Source: Kiritimatiellaeota bacterium B1221 (GTDB lineage Bacteria > Verrucomicrobiota > Kiritimatiellia > SS1-B-03-39 > UBA6053). From it: a stretch of DNA of 64,000 nucleotides. Each line of letters opens with the position of its first letter. Within the stretch, counting starts at the first letter, position 1. Shown here piece by piece: positions 35,211 through 45,652 of this stretch. A program made the position numbers and the translations under genes. The notes under the pieces are model-generated. The model ran no database searches and was not told the origin of the DNA. It saw nothing but the letters and a program-made list of their open reading frames with translations. The DNA is taken from NCBI GenBank assembly GCA_029269125.1, contig JARHXX010000014.1, forward strand, positions 16,269-80,268. Direction: 5' to 3'.

Positions 35211-38129
35211 TTAATTCTCTTTGGGCGCCATCGCAATGGCCTTCAGGTTCAGGCTGCGCATCTCATCCGCCACCTTGTCGATGGGAAAGTTTTTAATGTA
35301 TTGCTCGGTCAATTCAGCCACCAAATTCCAGCGGTTATCATTGCCTTCCCTGACTTGTTCCTGTGCAACATCCAACGCCAAAATAATGGCTTCCCGCACC
35401 AATGCACCCAACTCTGGAGACTTCGCCTCAGTGAAGCCCACTGCATACCAGGTGGCCAAGGCTTTCCCTGCTTCATCCTGCGCCAGATAAATATGACCCA
35501 GTGCAATATCCAAATTGGCTTTGCCGATTTTCGCTTTATCAGAGCTGCCAGGCAGACTCACCAGAATCCGACTCACCGCACTTAGCGCCTCACGGGCTTT
35601 TACAGGATCTTTCGGCTCTTTCATCAGGTACAGTTCTGACAGAGATACGCCGGCTTCCATCACCAAAGAGGACGTGGGATAATCAGTAATCAAAGTCTGG
35701 AAGGCTTCAGCAGCCTGATCTAAATCCCCTGCACCCATGGCCGCGTTCCCCATGCCGTTGAGAGCACGTTGACGCATGGCATCATTGTCTTTGGTCCGGT
35801 CACTGGCCAACACCAGCTGATAACTGTCGCGGGCCTCTTCCCAACGCTCATTCTCCAACATCAACTGGGCCACTTTATAAATCTTTTCAATTTCGTACGC
35901 TTCGGGTTGCGCGACCATTTTCTGTACTGCGGCCTGCGCGACATCCACCTGGTCTTCTTCGAGCGCAGCCTTCACCAGGGAATAAAGTGCGTCTTTTCCG
36001 GCTTCCGACTCCGAATATTTGCTGGCAAGCGCTTCGAAGGTCCTGGTTGCCTGATCGAACTCACCCTGCTGCAGATAGAGGCGGCCCAAGTTGTACATCA
36101 CATCCGGTGCCTGTGGCGTATCCGGATATTCAGACAGATAAGTATTCAACTCTGTCGCGGCCTGAACCCGCAGCTCGTCACTTTTCTCACGGCTGGCCTG
36201 ACGTAACAGCAACTGACCAATCCGATACCGGACATTCTGCAAAAATTCCTGCGTCTGCTTTTTGTTTTTGTCATCCCCGAAAACCGATCCCGGTGCTTCG
36301 AGTTCCGCACGGAGGTCGATCAGTTCCGGCAGGGCTTCTTTTTCCAGCTCCGGATCTTTCGAACTCAGTTTACTATCTGCAATCCGCAGCTTGGCATAGG
36401 CGGATTGCAGGGGATCACGAGATCGATCCCGCACCTGCACAAACGCTTTAATCGCCTCTTCGTAGTTGTCAGATTTAAGCGCCTCTTCGGCCCGTAATTG
36501 TAAAACCCGAATCGCATAATTGCTTTCCGGATAGAGCTCCAGAATTTCGTTGTAAACTTCCATGGCCGTGCCCTGATTCCCACGGTCCGCGGCGGCAGAA
36601 CCGACTTTGAATAACATGCCCGGCGCGCTGGGATGGCTGGGGAAGGTGCGTCCAAAATCACGGAGCACAAACTCAAATCCTTCCAGATTTTCATCATCCG
36701 CCATTTTTTTACCCACCCGCAACATGATACGCGATCCGTTTTCATCATCCGGAAAACGCGCAGCCACTTGACTGGTGAGCGCCATCAATTCCCAGTCCAA
36801 ATTTTTGCTGATCCAAATTTTGCTTAAGGTATCTAAAGCAGACAGGGTGTATTTGGTATTGGGATAGGTTTCCAATCCCTCCAACAATTTTTCTTCTGCA
36901 GAATCGACTTCTTCTTCCCGATACAATTTGGCCGCCAAATCAAGCTGACGCTTAAACATCAATTCCAACACCCGTTGCGGAGGATCTTTTTGGGTCAGAT
37001 CCGTACCGAAGTTTTCTTTCACCCAAACTTTCAGATCTTCAAAAGCCAGGCCGCCCCGGTCGGCATATTCATTGCCTTCATAACGAAGAAAAGTATTATA
37101 TAAATTTCCCGCAGATTTTTTTGCCAACTTTTTGGATCCTTCCACATCGCCGTTCTGCAAAGCTTTTTTCGCGAGGTCCCACTGAATCATCCCTTCCACA
37201 TAACGCATGATCGCCCGGGGATATTCAGATTTCGGGGCCGCGGATTCCTCCAGAGATTTCTCTACCGCGATCGCCCGTTTTTTGGACTGGTTTAAAGTCG
37301 CCACGGCGTCTTCAGGTTTGTCCTGAAGAAATTCCAGCCAGGCTTTCATGCCCATGGCCATATAAAAATAATTATCGTTTCCGCCCCACAGCAACTCATT
37401 TGCATACTTTTCAGAAGCGGCAATGGATGTGGTTTTCGCCTTTCCACTCTGGGTGAGCGCCTGATCCAAACGGTTTTGGGCCGCCATTAATTGAAATTTG
37501 CGTTTCAAATAGTTGTCGTCAGAAGTCTTGATCACCAAGTCCAAAACTTTGGCCGCCTCTTCAAACTTCCCTTCATCTTTCAGAATCACCGACAGCCGCA
37601 TGGCCGCGGAGGCAAAATACCGAAGGACGTCCGGGTCTTCGATGGTTTTGTTTTCATTCAACTTGAGGAACTGCTGGTAACGTTCCATCGCCGAATCATT
37701 GTTGCCCATGGCATCATAGGTCATGGCCAACTGCAGTAACATCGCCTGCCCTTTCATGTCCGTGGCGAGTTTCTTGCCTTCGAGAATGGTTTCCACTTCA
37801 GCCGTTTTACCCTGACGCAACAGTGTGCCGACTTCAACCACCTGAATACGGTCACTCAAACTGGGAAAAGCGGAACGGGCCTCCTCAACCGCCAAAGATG
37901 CATATTCAAAAAGACCTTGATCCAAAAGGGAACCGATAAATTCGGCCTCGTAATCAAAGGGGTCCTTCTGACGAACCGCTTGCTCCCCGGCTGCCTCTTC
38001 CTGCGCTTGCGCGCTCAGCGCGCCAAGCGTCATCAGGCAACACAACGTACTGCGTAAGATTGTCGTTCCGGAGGAACGGATTAAAGGAAGGACGTCGGAA
38101 AATAGGATAGTATGGGAAGACCATTGCAT
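35211..38129 (-). CDS. Large secreted TPR-repeat protein
   Basis: 972 residues, the first gene of the motor operon. An N-terminal hydrophobic stretch ends near SAQAQ, a signal peptide although the n-region is long, so a start further downstream remains possible. The rest is a long helical solenoid of tetratricopeptide-like repeats, with signature segments such as AMEVYNEILELYPESNYA, APDVMYNLGRLYLQQGEFDQA and ALNGMGNAAMGAGDLDQAAEAFQTL. A periplasmic scaffold that binds several partners is the likely role. The 13-base gap to the next gene indicates one transcript. Confidence 0.8.
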   Translation of the reverse strand: MQWSSHTILFSDVLPLIRSSGTTILRSTLCCLMTLGALSAQAQEEAAGEQAVRQKDPFDYEAEFIGSLLDQGLFEYASLAVEEARSAFPSLSDRIQVVEVGTLLRQGKTAEVETILEGKKLATDMKGQAMLLQLAMTYDAMGNNDSAMERYQQFLKLNENKTIEDPDVLRYFASAAMRLSVILKDEGKFEEAAKVLDLVIKTSDDNYLKRKFQLMAAQNRLDQALTQSGKAKTTSIAASEKYANELLWGGNDNYFYMAMGMKAWLEFLQDKPEDAVATLNQSKKRAIAVEKSLEESAAPKSEYPRAIMRYVEGMIQWDLAKKALQNGDVEGSKKLAKKSAGNLYNTFLRYEGNEYADRGGLAFEDLKVWVKENFGTDLTQKDPPQRVLELMFKRQLDLAAKLYREEEVDSAEEKLLEGLETYPNTKYTLSALDTLSKIWISKNLDWELMALTSQVAARFPDDENGSRIMLRVGKKMADDENLEGFEFVLRDFGRTFPSHPSAPGMLFKVGSAAADRGNQGTAMEVYNEILELYPESNYAIRVLQLRAEEALKSDNYEEAIKAFVQVRDRSRDPLQSAYAKLRIADSKLSSKDPELEKEALPELIDLRAELEAPGSVFGDDKNKKQTQEFLQNVRYRIGQLLLRQASREKSDELRVQAATELNTYLSEYPDTPQAPDVMYNLGRLYLQQGEFDQATRTFEALASKYSESEAGKDALYSLVKAALEEDQVDVAQAAVQKMVAQPEAYEIEKIYKVAQLMLENERWEEARDSYQLVLASDRTKDNDAMRQRALNGMGNAAMGAGDLDQAAEAFQTLITDYPTSSLVMEAGVSLSELYLMKEPKDPVKAREALSAVSRILVSLPGSSDKAKIGKANLDIALGHIYLAQDEAGKALATWYAVGFTEAKSPELGALVREAIILALDVAQEQVREGNDNRWNLVAELTEQYIKNFPIDKVADEMRSLNLKAIAMAPKEN

Positions 38130-38206
38130 AGCAGAATTAAACCTCTACGCTAAACTATAGATCATCGTCAACCGTGGATATAGGGAAAATAATAAAAAAA
38201 TCACCC

Positions 38207-38926
38207 TTATCCCAACCGTTGAGACACTTCATTCCAGTTTACGACCTTCCACCAGTTGGCGATATAGTCAGTACGCCGATTTTGATAGTGTAAATAATAG
38301 GCATGCTCCCATACATCCAGTCCCAGCAGGGGACGACCCACCTGGTTTTCAGATAAAACAGATTTCATGAGCGGGTTGTCTTGATTGCCGGTTGATACCA
38401 CGACCAGCTTTCCATCACTTTCACGTACAACCAGCCAGGCCCAGCCGCTTCCGAATACGGATCCCGCCGCCTTCGAGAATTGTGTCCTGAAATCCTCCAC
38501 TGACCCAAAATCTTTGCGCAGCCTGGCCGCCAGGTCCCCCTGAGGTTCTCCACCGCCCCCCTCACCGATAGGCGCCATACTCTTCCAGAAAATATTATGA
38601 TTGTATGTGCCGCCTCCGTTGTTCCGGACCGCATCACTTAAATTCGGCCCCGCCAACAAATCTTCCAGAGACGGTCGGGGAGAAACATCCTTCATTGCCG
38701 CATTCAATTTACGAACATATCCTGCGTGATGCTTTTGGTAATGAACCTTCATCGTTCCAGCATCCACTGCCGGCTCCAATGCATCAAACGCATAAGGCAA
38801 ATCCATCAATTCGTATTCTCCCACTGCTGATGGTGAATTTCCACGGGCAATCATTCCGGGTGCAAAAGCCGCAGCCGCTCCCAATACCGCAGTTCTTTTC
38901 AAAGCTTCTCGACGCGTCATATTCAT
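38207..38926 (-). CDS. sodA: Superoxide dismutase, Mn type, Tat-exported
   Basis: 239 residues. A twin-arginine signal peptide is clear (TRREALKR followed by a hydrophobic Ala-rich stretch), so the enzyme is exported folded, already carrying its metal. The catalytic domain has the metal ligands in order: H in VHYQKHH, H in NHNIFW, and D and H in LDVWEHAYY. The outer-sphere residue pattern GGGTYNHNIFW with GNQDNPL (Gln on the second-half motif) is that of Mn enzymes rather than Fe enzymes, although cambialism cannot be excluded. The ATG at 38926 has GGAG 8 bases upstream; a GTG at 38956 would lengthen it. Dismutates superoxide outside the cytoplasm. Confidence 0.93.
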   Translation of the reverse strand: MNMTRREALKRTAVLGAAAAFAPGMIARGNSPSAVGEYELMDLPYAFDALEPAVDAGTMKVHYQKHHAGYVRKLNAAMKDVSPRPSLEDLLAGPNLSDAVRNNGGGTYNHNIFWKSMAPIGEGGGGEPQGDLAARLRKDFGSVEDFRTQFSKAAGSVFGSGWAWLVVRESDGKLVVVSTGNQDNPLMKSVLSENQVGRPLLGLDVWEHAYYLHYQNRRTDYIANWWKVVNWNEVSQRLG

Positions 38927-38993
38927 ATTTAAATCTCCGGGGTTATCTCCTGTCACATATCCCTAAGGGCGTTCCGGCCACTTGTCAAAGGAT

Positions 38994-39914
38994 TCATCCG
39001 ATGTCCGCATGCAATAAGGCATCCAACTCAGACTGCACCGGACCCGTGGGGAGCGCCCGGCCCTCCAACGCCACCAATGCGGTGACATAGGTGGTCGTCC
39101 CCACGATCAACACTTCCGCCAACTCAAACAGTTCCGGGGCTCGCAAACGCCGCTCCACCACTTTCCGACCTGCGGAAGCGGCCAGTTCCGCCACCCGTTG
39201 CAAAGTGGTGCCCGCCAAATGAGCCGTGGCCGGCAATAAAATGAAATTCCCTTCCCGATCCACACCCGCCAAATTTTCCGTAGCACTTTCGGTGAGGTAC
39301 CCCTCGTCATCCACCCCAAGTGCAAAATGAACACCCGCGGCAGAAGCTTCCGCTTTCATCAAGGCATTGGGCAAATAGTTACAAGTCTTGACCGTCGCCA
39401 ACCCGCCCGGTTTCGGCGGCACCTTGCTCAGAACAGCCCTGGCCCCTCCCGGATACATCTCCATGAAAGGCGGCGGCGCACGGTATACCACCACATATAA
39501 ACTTGCCGCCGGACATTCAGCAGGGTCCACCGAAAAACCTCCGGGCCCCCGCCCCAACAAAACACGCGCCAACGCACGCGGCGTTTGCGACGCGGCAAAA
39601 CAGTCTTCAAGAATCTGCGTCAACCGTTCCCGTGAAAAAGGACACCGCAGTCCAATTCGATTTGCCGACCGCTCCAGCCGCTGCAGATGAGCCTCTAAAT
39701 TATATATGCCTCTGCCCTCAAACAACAGCGTTTCAAAAACCCCGTCTCCCCGGTGCACCAAATGATCCTCCACCGGCACCAGCATTCCCCGCGGATCTGT
39801 GATCATCGCCCCCCACAAGCTGCTGTACATCACCAACGCCTTGTCCGAAACCCCGTTTTCCCCGCGGGAAAGAGCCCGGTTTAACTCATCTAAAGACCAT
39901 AAAGGTGTGCGCAT
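38994..39914 (-). CDS. Class IV PLP aminotransferase (PabC/BCAT/D-amino-acid type)
   Basis: 306 residues; fold-type IV PLP enzyme. The Schiff-base lysine is K176 in VKTCNYLPNA; the PLP-binding glutamate motif LTESATENL (E209) and the phosphate-binding TTTYVTA follow. HLVHRGDGVFETLLFEGRGIYNLEAHLQRL near 50-80 is typical for the family. Members include branched-chain aminotransferase, aminodeoxychorismate lyase and D-alanine aminotransferase; the short size and R/G-rich VLLGRGPGGFS loop do not decide between them. Located next to sod with no operon partner. Confidence 0.87.
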   Translation of the reverse strand: MRTPLWSLDELNRALSRGENGVSDKALVMYSSLWGAMITDPRGMLVPVEDHLVHRGDGVFETLLFEGRGIYNLEAHLQRLERSANRIGLRCPFSRERLTQILEDCFAASQTPRALARVLLGRGPGGFSVDPAECPAASLYVVVYRAPPPFMEMYPGGARAVLSKVPPKPGGLATVKTCNYLPNALMKAEASAAGVHFALGVDDEGYLTESATENLAGVDREGNFILLPATAHLAGTTLQRVAELAASAGRKVVERRLRAPELFELAEVLIVGTTTYVTALVALEGRALPTGPVQSELDALLHADIG

Positions 39915-40002
39915 ATTATAATTTTCATCCCTGAATTTGTTGCTTTGCGGACGGAAAAAAAGCCCTGACGAAATTAGTTAAAAAAAAAAGCATAAAACAG
40001 CA

Positions 40003-40030
40003 TTGACGCAAAGGAAAAGTAGTGTATGAA
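40003..40030 (+). promoter_or_regulatory. Promoter of tRNA-Glu
   Basis: -35 TTGACG at 40003-40008 and -10 TATGAA at 40025-40030, 16 bases apart, about 20 bases before the mature tRNA. This is the normal arrangement for a single tRNA transcription unit. Confidence 0.6.
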
Positions 40031-40050
40031 AGTGCCTCCTTCTTTTAGAC

Positions 40051-40126
<76 letters not shown>

Positions 40127-40141
40127 TTTAAAAAGCGCCAA

Positions 40142-40170
40142 AACCTTAGCAACTGCTAAGGTTTTTTTTT
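40142..40170 (+). terminator. Intrinsic terminator of tRNA-Glu
   Basis: ACCTTAGC/GCTAAGGT stem with AACT loop followed by nine Ts. The next 220 bases (to 40391) show no gene or repeat. Confidence 0.9.
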
Positions 40171-40391
40171 GGTCAAGAGTCAACACCGTTCAGTGGGGCA
40201 TTTGAGATTCAGGTTAAGCGCACATGACGCTCACACGCCGCCTATCGTTTTCAGAAACTTCACCACAAGGGGTACATCAAAGACCTTCTGCTTCGAGAGG
40301 CCACACTTGATGATAAAGAGGCCATTTCCATTTCATCCCGACACCCTCCCTGCAGGTCCGCAACGACCCGCGAGCCTCACCCTCCGCACAC

Positions 40392-40889
40392 CTATTTCCG
40401 ACGCAGGCCTTTACTTTCCTTGGCCACCCGTATCCGATCTTTAAAATCCCTTTCGGACGGCATATATTTCAGCCCGGTAAAAATCAGAGACAAATAAGGC
40501 AGCAAAAAGACCAACAATCGCGGCATCTCGGCAGCACCCGATCCGGGTCCAAACAAAAACAGTCCCACCAAACCAAACAGAGCCGGACCTTCACTCAAGG
40601 CCATACGAATCATGACCAGACTTTGATACGCCGGAAAAGGATTTTCCCCTGCCAATTTTCTTTGAAACAGCACCTCAATCTGCATTTTCAACATTTGACT
40701 TACCACCCAGGTTGCGCCGACCATGAGCGCAAATGTCATCAGACTTCCAACCTGGGCGGATTCTTTCCCCAGTGAATTATAAATCACCACCCCGCACACC
40801 CCTAAAAACAGAGTGGCTCCGGCCATCATCGCCAAATGGATCACCTTAAGATTCTGCCACTTTTGGGAATCAGAAACTTCGCCACTCAT
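40392..40889 (-). CDS. Small membrane protein, unknown
   Basis: 165 residues with four hydrophobic segments (about 20-40, 48-68, 98-115, 123-143), cytoplasmic N-terminus and a basic C-terminal tail (KDRIRVAKESKGLRRK). No recognised motif. It is 4 bases downstream of hldD on the same strand, so the two are probably one transcript. Confidence 0.65.
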   Translation of the reverse strand: MSGEVSDSQKWQNLKVIHLAMMAGATLFLGVCGVVIYNSLGKESAQVGSLMTFALMVGATWVVSQMLKMQIEVLFQRKLAGENPFPAYQSLVMIRMALSEGPALFGLVGLFLFGPGSGAAEMPRLLVFLLPYLSLIFTGLKYMPSERDFKDRIRVAKESKGLRRK

Positions 40890-40893
40890 TTGC

Positions 40894-41865
40894 TCAGCCC
40901 CGGTTCAGTTGATAGGCCACGGTTTCGGCCACACCCTCTTCCAATGAAACAAAAGGTTTGGTATAACCCGCCGATTGCAATTTATTCATTTCCGCCTGGG
41001 TGTAATACTGATACTTGGGCTGCAAATGCGCCGGCATATCAATGAATGAAATATCGGGCTCCTTTTCGAGAGCCGCATATACCGCATGGGTTAAATCCAG
41101 CCAGCTGCGCGCCTGACCCGTACCGCAATTGTACAAGCCGCCCGGATTTGCAGGATCCGCCAGCCAAAGCGTCACATCCACTGCATCTTTCACATATACA
41201 AAATCACGAAGCTGCATGCCATCTTCATAATCCGGACGGTGACTGCGGAAAAGTTTCACCCCGCCCCCTTCCTGAATCTGCTCGAAAGACTTGTACACCA
41301 CCGAACGCATATCCCCTTTATGATCTTCATAGGGCCCGTACACATTAAAATACTTGAGCCCGGCGATCGTGTCCAACAATCCGTTCTTCAACGCCCATAG
41401 ATCAAACATATGCTTGGAGTAACCGTACATATTCAAAGGAGAAAGCGTGGGCGTGACTTCATCGGCATCCGAATACCCATCATTGCCATTTCCATAAGTG
41501 GCCGCGCTGGACGCATAGACAAAGCGGACATCCTGCTCCAGACACCATTGACAAAGATCTCGGGTGGTGCGGTAATTGTTATCCAGCAAATAGTCTGCAT
41601 CTGTCTCCGTGGTGGCGCTGCAGGCACCCAAATGAATTAAAGCGGTGATACCTTCACCCGAGACCCCACCCAAAATCGCATCCCGAAAAGTTTCCGGACT
41701 CCAGATATCCTCATACTGCAGCCCCACCAGATTCTTCCATTTTTCGGAAGTCCCCAATTCATCCACCAACAACAAATCGGTTTCACCCCGGGCGTTTAAT
41801 TCTGCGACCAAGTTCCGGCCAATAAATCCGGCGGCGCCGGTGATGATATAGGAGAAGGTATTCAT
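40894..41865 (-). CDS. hldD: ADP-glyceromanno-heptose 6-epimerase
   Basis: 323 residues, SDR-extended fold, cytoplasmic. Last step of ADP-L-glycero-D-manno-heptose synthesis for lipopolysaccharide inner core. Rossmann motif GAAGFIGRN at 10-18, the family signature HLGACSATTETDADYLLDNNY, catalytic pair Y147/K151 (MYGYSKHMF) and the later QLRDFVYVKDAV. The motif set is that of HldD/RfaD rather than a generic UDP-sugar epimerase. Presence of this gene supports a heptose-containing LPS. Other heptose genes are not in the window. Confidence 0.93.
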   Translation of the reverse strand: MNTFSYIITGAAGFIGRNLVAELNARGETDLLLVDELGTSEKWKNLVGLQYEDIWSPETFRDAILGGVSGEGITALIHLGACSATTETDADYLLDNNYRTTRDLCQWCLEQDVRFVYASSAATYGNGNDGYSDADEVTPTLSPLNMYGYSKHMFDLWALKNGLLDTIAGLKYFNVYGPYEDHKGDMRSVVYKSFEQIQEGGGVKLFRSHRPDYEDGMQLRDFVYVKDAVDVTLWLADPANPGGLYNCGTGQARSWLDLTHAVYAALEKEPDISFIDMPAHLQPKYQYYTQAEMNKLQSAGYTKPFVSLEEGVAETVAYQLNRG

Positions 41866-41900
41866 AGGGCTTTCAGCGTTTTAATCGGGATGGGAGGTTA

Positions 41901-41935
41901 ATAAAATCGGTCAGATCAGCCGGATCCGACCGATT
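41901..41935 (-). terminator. Intrinsic terminator of the tig-clpP-clpX operon
   Basis: Read on the minus strand, AATCGGTC pairs with GACCGATT around an inner GATC stem, followed by TTATT. It lies just after the clpX stop. Confidence 0.6.
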
Positions 41936-41954
41936 CTTACGTTGCCGGTACGGA

Positions 41955-43214
41955 TTAGGCAATCCGCCGGTGCTCGATCTCTTCCGTCATACCAGCCAAA
42001 CGGCTCTGCACCATGGGTTTGGTGATACGATAACTCTTCTTTTCATCCTTCAGAGCCGGCGTTTCAAACATAATGTCCAGCATCACCCGTTCCAGAATCG
42101 CACGAAGCCCACGGGCACCGGTGCCACGTTTGTAAGCAATTTTGGCAATTTCCGCCAACGCAGTATCTGTGAAACTCAGATTCACGCCATCCATAGACAT
42201 CAATTTCGCAAACTGTTTGGTCATCGCGTTTTTCGGCTGGGTGAGAATATGAATCAGATCCTTTTCAGACAACTCATTCAATACCGCCACCACCGGTAAA
42301 CGGCCGACAAACTCCGGAATTAAACCGAACTTCACCAAATCGTGGGGATCCACCACCGTTTCACTGGTGAGCCCGACCTGATCCTCCACTTTCATGTTGT
42401 AGCCCATCACCCCTTTTCCACGACGGCGTTTGACCACTTCGTCCAAACCGTTAAATGCGCCACCACAGATAAACAGAATTTTTTCCGTGTTCACCTTCAG
42501 GTATTCCTGCTGTGGATGCTTGCGTCCGCCCTGCGGAGGGACATTGGCAATGGTTCCTTCCAAGATCTTCAACAGCGCCTGCTGAACCCCTTCGCCGGAA
42601 ACATCACGGGTAATAGACACATTTTCCGTACGACGGCCAATCTTGTCAATTTCGTCCACGTAAATAATCCCACGCTCGGCCTGCTCGACATTGAAGTCAG
42701 CAGATTGCAACAAACGCAAAAGAATATTTTCCACGTCTTCCCCTACGTAACCGGCTTCGGTCAGGGTCGTGGCATCCACAATACAAAAAGGCACATCCAA
42801 AAAGCGGGCCAGCGTTTTCGCCAAATAGGTTTTTCCGCTGCCAGTCGGACCGACCATCAGAATATTGCTCTTTTCGATTTCAACATCCTCATAATCCGCG
42901 CTGGCAGATTTTCCGCCGCGGTCCAGATCTTTCAGACGCTTGTAGTGGTTGTGAACCGCCACCGCCAAAATCTTTTTGGCATAATCCTGACCGATCACGT
43001 GCTCATTCAGCATATCCACAATTTCCTGCGGCTTGGGAACCCGGATTTTAGGAGCCGGGGTATCCCCCTCCGTGCTTTCGCGCTCGATCAGCGAATTGCA
43101 AAGCGTCACGCATTGATCACAGATCTGCACGCCCGGACCGGCAATTAAGCGGTCTACCTCCTGTTGGAGTTTGCCACAAAAAGAACAACGTGGATCTTCA
43201 GTTTTGGATGCCAT
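41955..43214 (-). CDS. clpX: ClpX ATPase subunit of ClpXP protease
   Basis: 419 residues. N-terminal zinc-binding domain with C10, C13, C32 and C35, then the AAA+ core: Walker A GPTGSGKT at 122-129, Walker B IIYVDEID at 183-190 and the pore loop GYVG at 155-158. The ClpP-docking loop, normally IGF, reads MGY (270-272) here, a variant. Unfolds substrates and feeds them to ClpP. It follows clpP by 9 bases; the operon is tig-clpP-clpX, the common bacterial order. Confidence 0.96.
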   Translation of the reverse strand: MASKTEDPRCSFCGKLQQEVDRLIAGPGVQICDQCVTLCNSLIERESTEGDTPAPKIRVPKPQEIVDMLNEHVIGQDYAKKILAVAVHNHYKRLKDLDRGGKSASADYEDVEIEKSNILMVGPTGSGKTYLAKTLARFLDVPFCIVDATTLTEAGYVGEDVENILLRLLQSADFNVEQAERGIIYVDEIDKIGRRTENVSITRDVSGEGVQQALLKILEGTIANVPPQGGRKHPQQEYLKVNTEKILFICGGAFNGLDEVVKRRRGKGVMGYNMKVEDQVGLTSETVVDPHDLVKFGLIPEFVGRLPVVAVLNELSEKDLIHILTQPKNAMTKQFAKLMSMDGVNLSFTDTALAEIAKIAYKRGTGARGLRAILERVMLDIMFETPALKDEKKSYRITKPMVQSRLAGMTEEIEHRRIA

Positions 43215-43223
43215 ACCCGTTCC

Positions 43224-43832
43224 CTACGCTTTGGTTTCGGGTTTCACAATCACCTCATCAACCAGACCATAAGCTTTCGCTTCATCCGCCGAGAGGAAAT
43301 TATCCCGTTCTGTGTCGGAAGTCAGTTCTTTCACCTTGCGACCACAATTTTCCGCCATGATCGAATTCAGACGTTCTTTCAAACGCAGAATCTCACGGGT
43401 ATGAATTTCAATATCGGTGGCCTGACCCTGATATCCGCCCCAGGGCTGATGAATCATGATACGGGCATTGGGAAGCGAGAAACGCTTCCCTTTGGTACCG
43501 GAAGACAACAAAAAGGCACCCATACTGGCCGCCTGCCCCACACAGTAGGTGCAAATGTCGCACTTCACAAACTGCATGGTGTCATAAATCCCCAAACCGG
43601 CAGTGACAGATCCTCCGGGGGAATTGATGTAGAAATGAATATCCTTTTCGGGGTCTTCACTCTGCAGAAAAAGAAACTGGGCCACCAAAAGGTTCGCCAC
43701 CGCATCATTTACTTCAGTACCCAGAAAAATGATCCGGTCCTTCAGCAACCGGGAGTAAATATCATACGCGCGCTCCCCGTGACGGGTTTGCTCAATGACA
43801 TTGGGAATGGGAATAAAATTTTGTTCGTTCAT
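43224..43832 (-). CDS. clpP: ClpP protease subunit
   Basis: 202 residues. Catalytic triad: S103 (GQAASMGAF), H128 (MIHQPWGG), D177 (DTERDNF). The N-terminal axial-loop segment ([15 protein letters not shown]) is normal. Forms tetradecamers that degrade substrates unfolded by ClpX. The start overlaps the tig stop by 4 bases (ATGA), so both are translated together. Confidence 0.97.
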   Translation of the reverse strand: MNEQNFIPIPNVIEQTRHGERAYDIYSRLLKDRIIFLGTEVNDAVANLLVAQFLFLQSEDPEKDIHFYINSPGGSVTAGLGIYDTMQFVKCDICTYCVGQAASMGAFLLSSGTKGKRFSLPNARIMIHQPWGGYQGQATDIEIHTREILRLKERLNSIMAENCGRKVKELTSDTERDNFLSADEAKAYGLVDEVIVKPETKA

Positions 43833-45166
43833 GAATCCTCTGCAGCATCTTCGGTGTTTTTGGTTTCGCCATCAATCTCAGCTTCGTCCTGGATCAACTG
43901 AAGCACCTTACGGCATACCACGTCACCACGCAAATCGTCGAGTTGATTATTTTCTTTCAAACGACGCTCCAGTTCGTCGGGCTGCATGGAATAGGCATAT
44001 GCCATCATGGTCATTTCACGTTTGAACTCACTATCGGAAACCTGAATTTCTTCCTCTCCGGCAATCTGCTGAAGGATCAGACGCAGTTTAACCTGACGTT
44101 CCGCCGTGGTCTTGGCCGTTTCGAGCAACTGATCTTTCTGCTCCAACAGTTGTTCTTCAGTCATGCCGCCACGTTGCATATCGTTGGCGATCTGCTGAAT
44201 CTGCTGCTGGGTGGCACTGCCCACCAAACTTTCAGGCAGTTCAAAACTGGTGCTTTCCAGCAACATTTCTTCAATCGCATTGCGCAACTTGCCTTCGGCC
44301 GCCCGGTCTTTTTCCGCTTCCAGAGAATCCAAAATCTGTTTGCGGAATTCTTCTGCGTTTTCCACACCCAGAGACTTAAAGAACTCTTCGTCCAGCTCGG
44401 GAAGCTTACGGGCACGCACCCCTTTTACCTCCACATCAAACGCAACTTCTTTACCGCGCAGGCTTTCCAAAACAAAAGAGTCAGGGAAGGTCACCTTCAG
44501 GGTTTCTTTGTCACCGATGGACAATCCGGCCAGCGCCAGCCCCAATTCCGGGATAAACGCTTCGTCGCTGGCTTGCAGCCAGAAATCTTTTCCTTCACCC
44601 AAGCCTTTCGCTTCCGGCTCCACTTCTTCAAGCGGCTTGCCATCGAGCGTACTGGTGAAATCAATCTGCGCCATGTCGCCGCGGGCAACCGGACGGTCAG
44701 TCACATCTTCGAAATCCGCGCGTTGCTCACGAAGCGATTCGATGCGCGCATCCACTTCCTCATCTTTCACGTCTTCACGCTCTTTAGACAGCTTCAGACC
44801 CTTGTAAACCGGCAAGGAAATCTCAGGCCGCACATCCACAGTCACGGAATAGCTCAAAGGCTGACCTTCCACCACTTCGATCTCTTCATCCATTTCGATG
44901 ATGTTGATCACCTGCAGGTTATTTTCCTGAATGGCTTCATGATAACTCTTGGGAAGCAAGTGGTCGCGCAGTCGACCGAGAATTTCTTTCTTAAACCGGG
45001 CTTTCACCATTTGTTTCGGTGCTTTACCGGGACGGAAACCGGGAATCGCCACACTCTGGGCGTAAGCGCTTACGGCATCATCAAATTCACTAGTGATATC
45101 CTCTACCGGCACTTCAATATTCAGTTTACGGCGACAGGGGGAAAGTTCTTCAAGTTGGACGTTCAT
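43829..45166 (-). CDS. tig: Trigger factor, ribosome-associated chaperone and prolyl isomerase
   Basis: 445 residues, the usual length. N-terminal ribosome-binding domain contains the signature [12 protein letters not shown] (positions 43-54); the FKBP-type isomerase domain lies near 150-245 ([32 protein letters not shown]); the C-terminal arm region is helical ([17 protein letters not shown]). Acts on nascent chains at the exit tunnel. First gene of the clp operon. Its 486-base upstream region has no strong promoter match that I can defend. Confidence 0.95.
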   Translation of the reverse strand: MNVQLEELSPCRRKLNIEVPVEDITSEFDDAVSAYAQSVAIPGFRPGKAPKQMVKARFKKEILGRLRDHLLPKSYHEAIQENNLQVINIIEMDEEIEVVEGQPLSYSVTVDVRPEISLPVYKGLKLSKEREDVKDEEVDARIESLREQRADFEDVTDRPVARGDMAQIDFTSTLDGKPLEEVEPEAKGLGEGKDFWLQASDEAFIPELGLALAGLSIGDKETLKVTFPDSFVLESLRGKEVAFDVEVKGVRARKLPELDEEFFKSLGVENAEEFRKQILDSLEAEKDRAAEGKLRNAIEEMLLESTSFELPESLVGSATQQQIQQIANDMQRGGMTEEQLLEQKDQLLETAKTTAERQVKLRLILQQIAGEEEIQVSDSEFKREMTMMAYAYSMQPDELERRLKENNQLDDLRGDVVCRKVLQLIQDEAEIDGETKNTEDAAEDS

Positions 45167-45652
45167 CGAGATTCTCAGGGTTTGTGTAAAAAAAAGGGAA
45201 CGCTCCCTCTACGCCAGCCCCCTTCATAGGTCAACAATTAATCGGTATCGGCTTCCGGCACTTCTCAAAACGTTTCGTCTGGTGAAAACGTACCCGGCAC
45301 GGGCCACACCTTCAGGACCTTTTTCACCCTTTTCTCAAAAAACCCCTGTGAAATTCTCATTCCTGCAAAGGACCAATCCCCTTGAACCAATCATATTAAC
45401 CTTAATAAGATAATTTAAACCCAAAAATCAACCAATTTCAGGATAAGGATTAAAAATTGCTTCGTTAAATGCGAATGGTGAGTGTGAATTCTTTTGAACA
45501 TACCAAGAGTGACATTCGTCTCATAGCCGACAAGCCGCCCCGTTAATGACTTGTCAGGATCGAAACCTATTATCTATTCGTCTTTTTTTGATATTTACCA
45601 CATACTCCCCTATGACTAAATCACAACCTCCATCCCCAATCGTCCCTTATTT
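45167..45652. other. Divergent intergenic region between tig and a lipoprotein gene
   Basis: 486 bases, AT-rich in the second half. Both flanking genes read outward, so promoters for each should lie here, but no consensus pair or clear repeat stands out. Confidence 0.3.

Noticed and set aside
43943..45229. 428-codon plus-strand frame opposite trigger factor
   Set aside because: Antisense to tig, Phe/His-rich, no recognisable domain.
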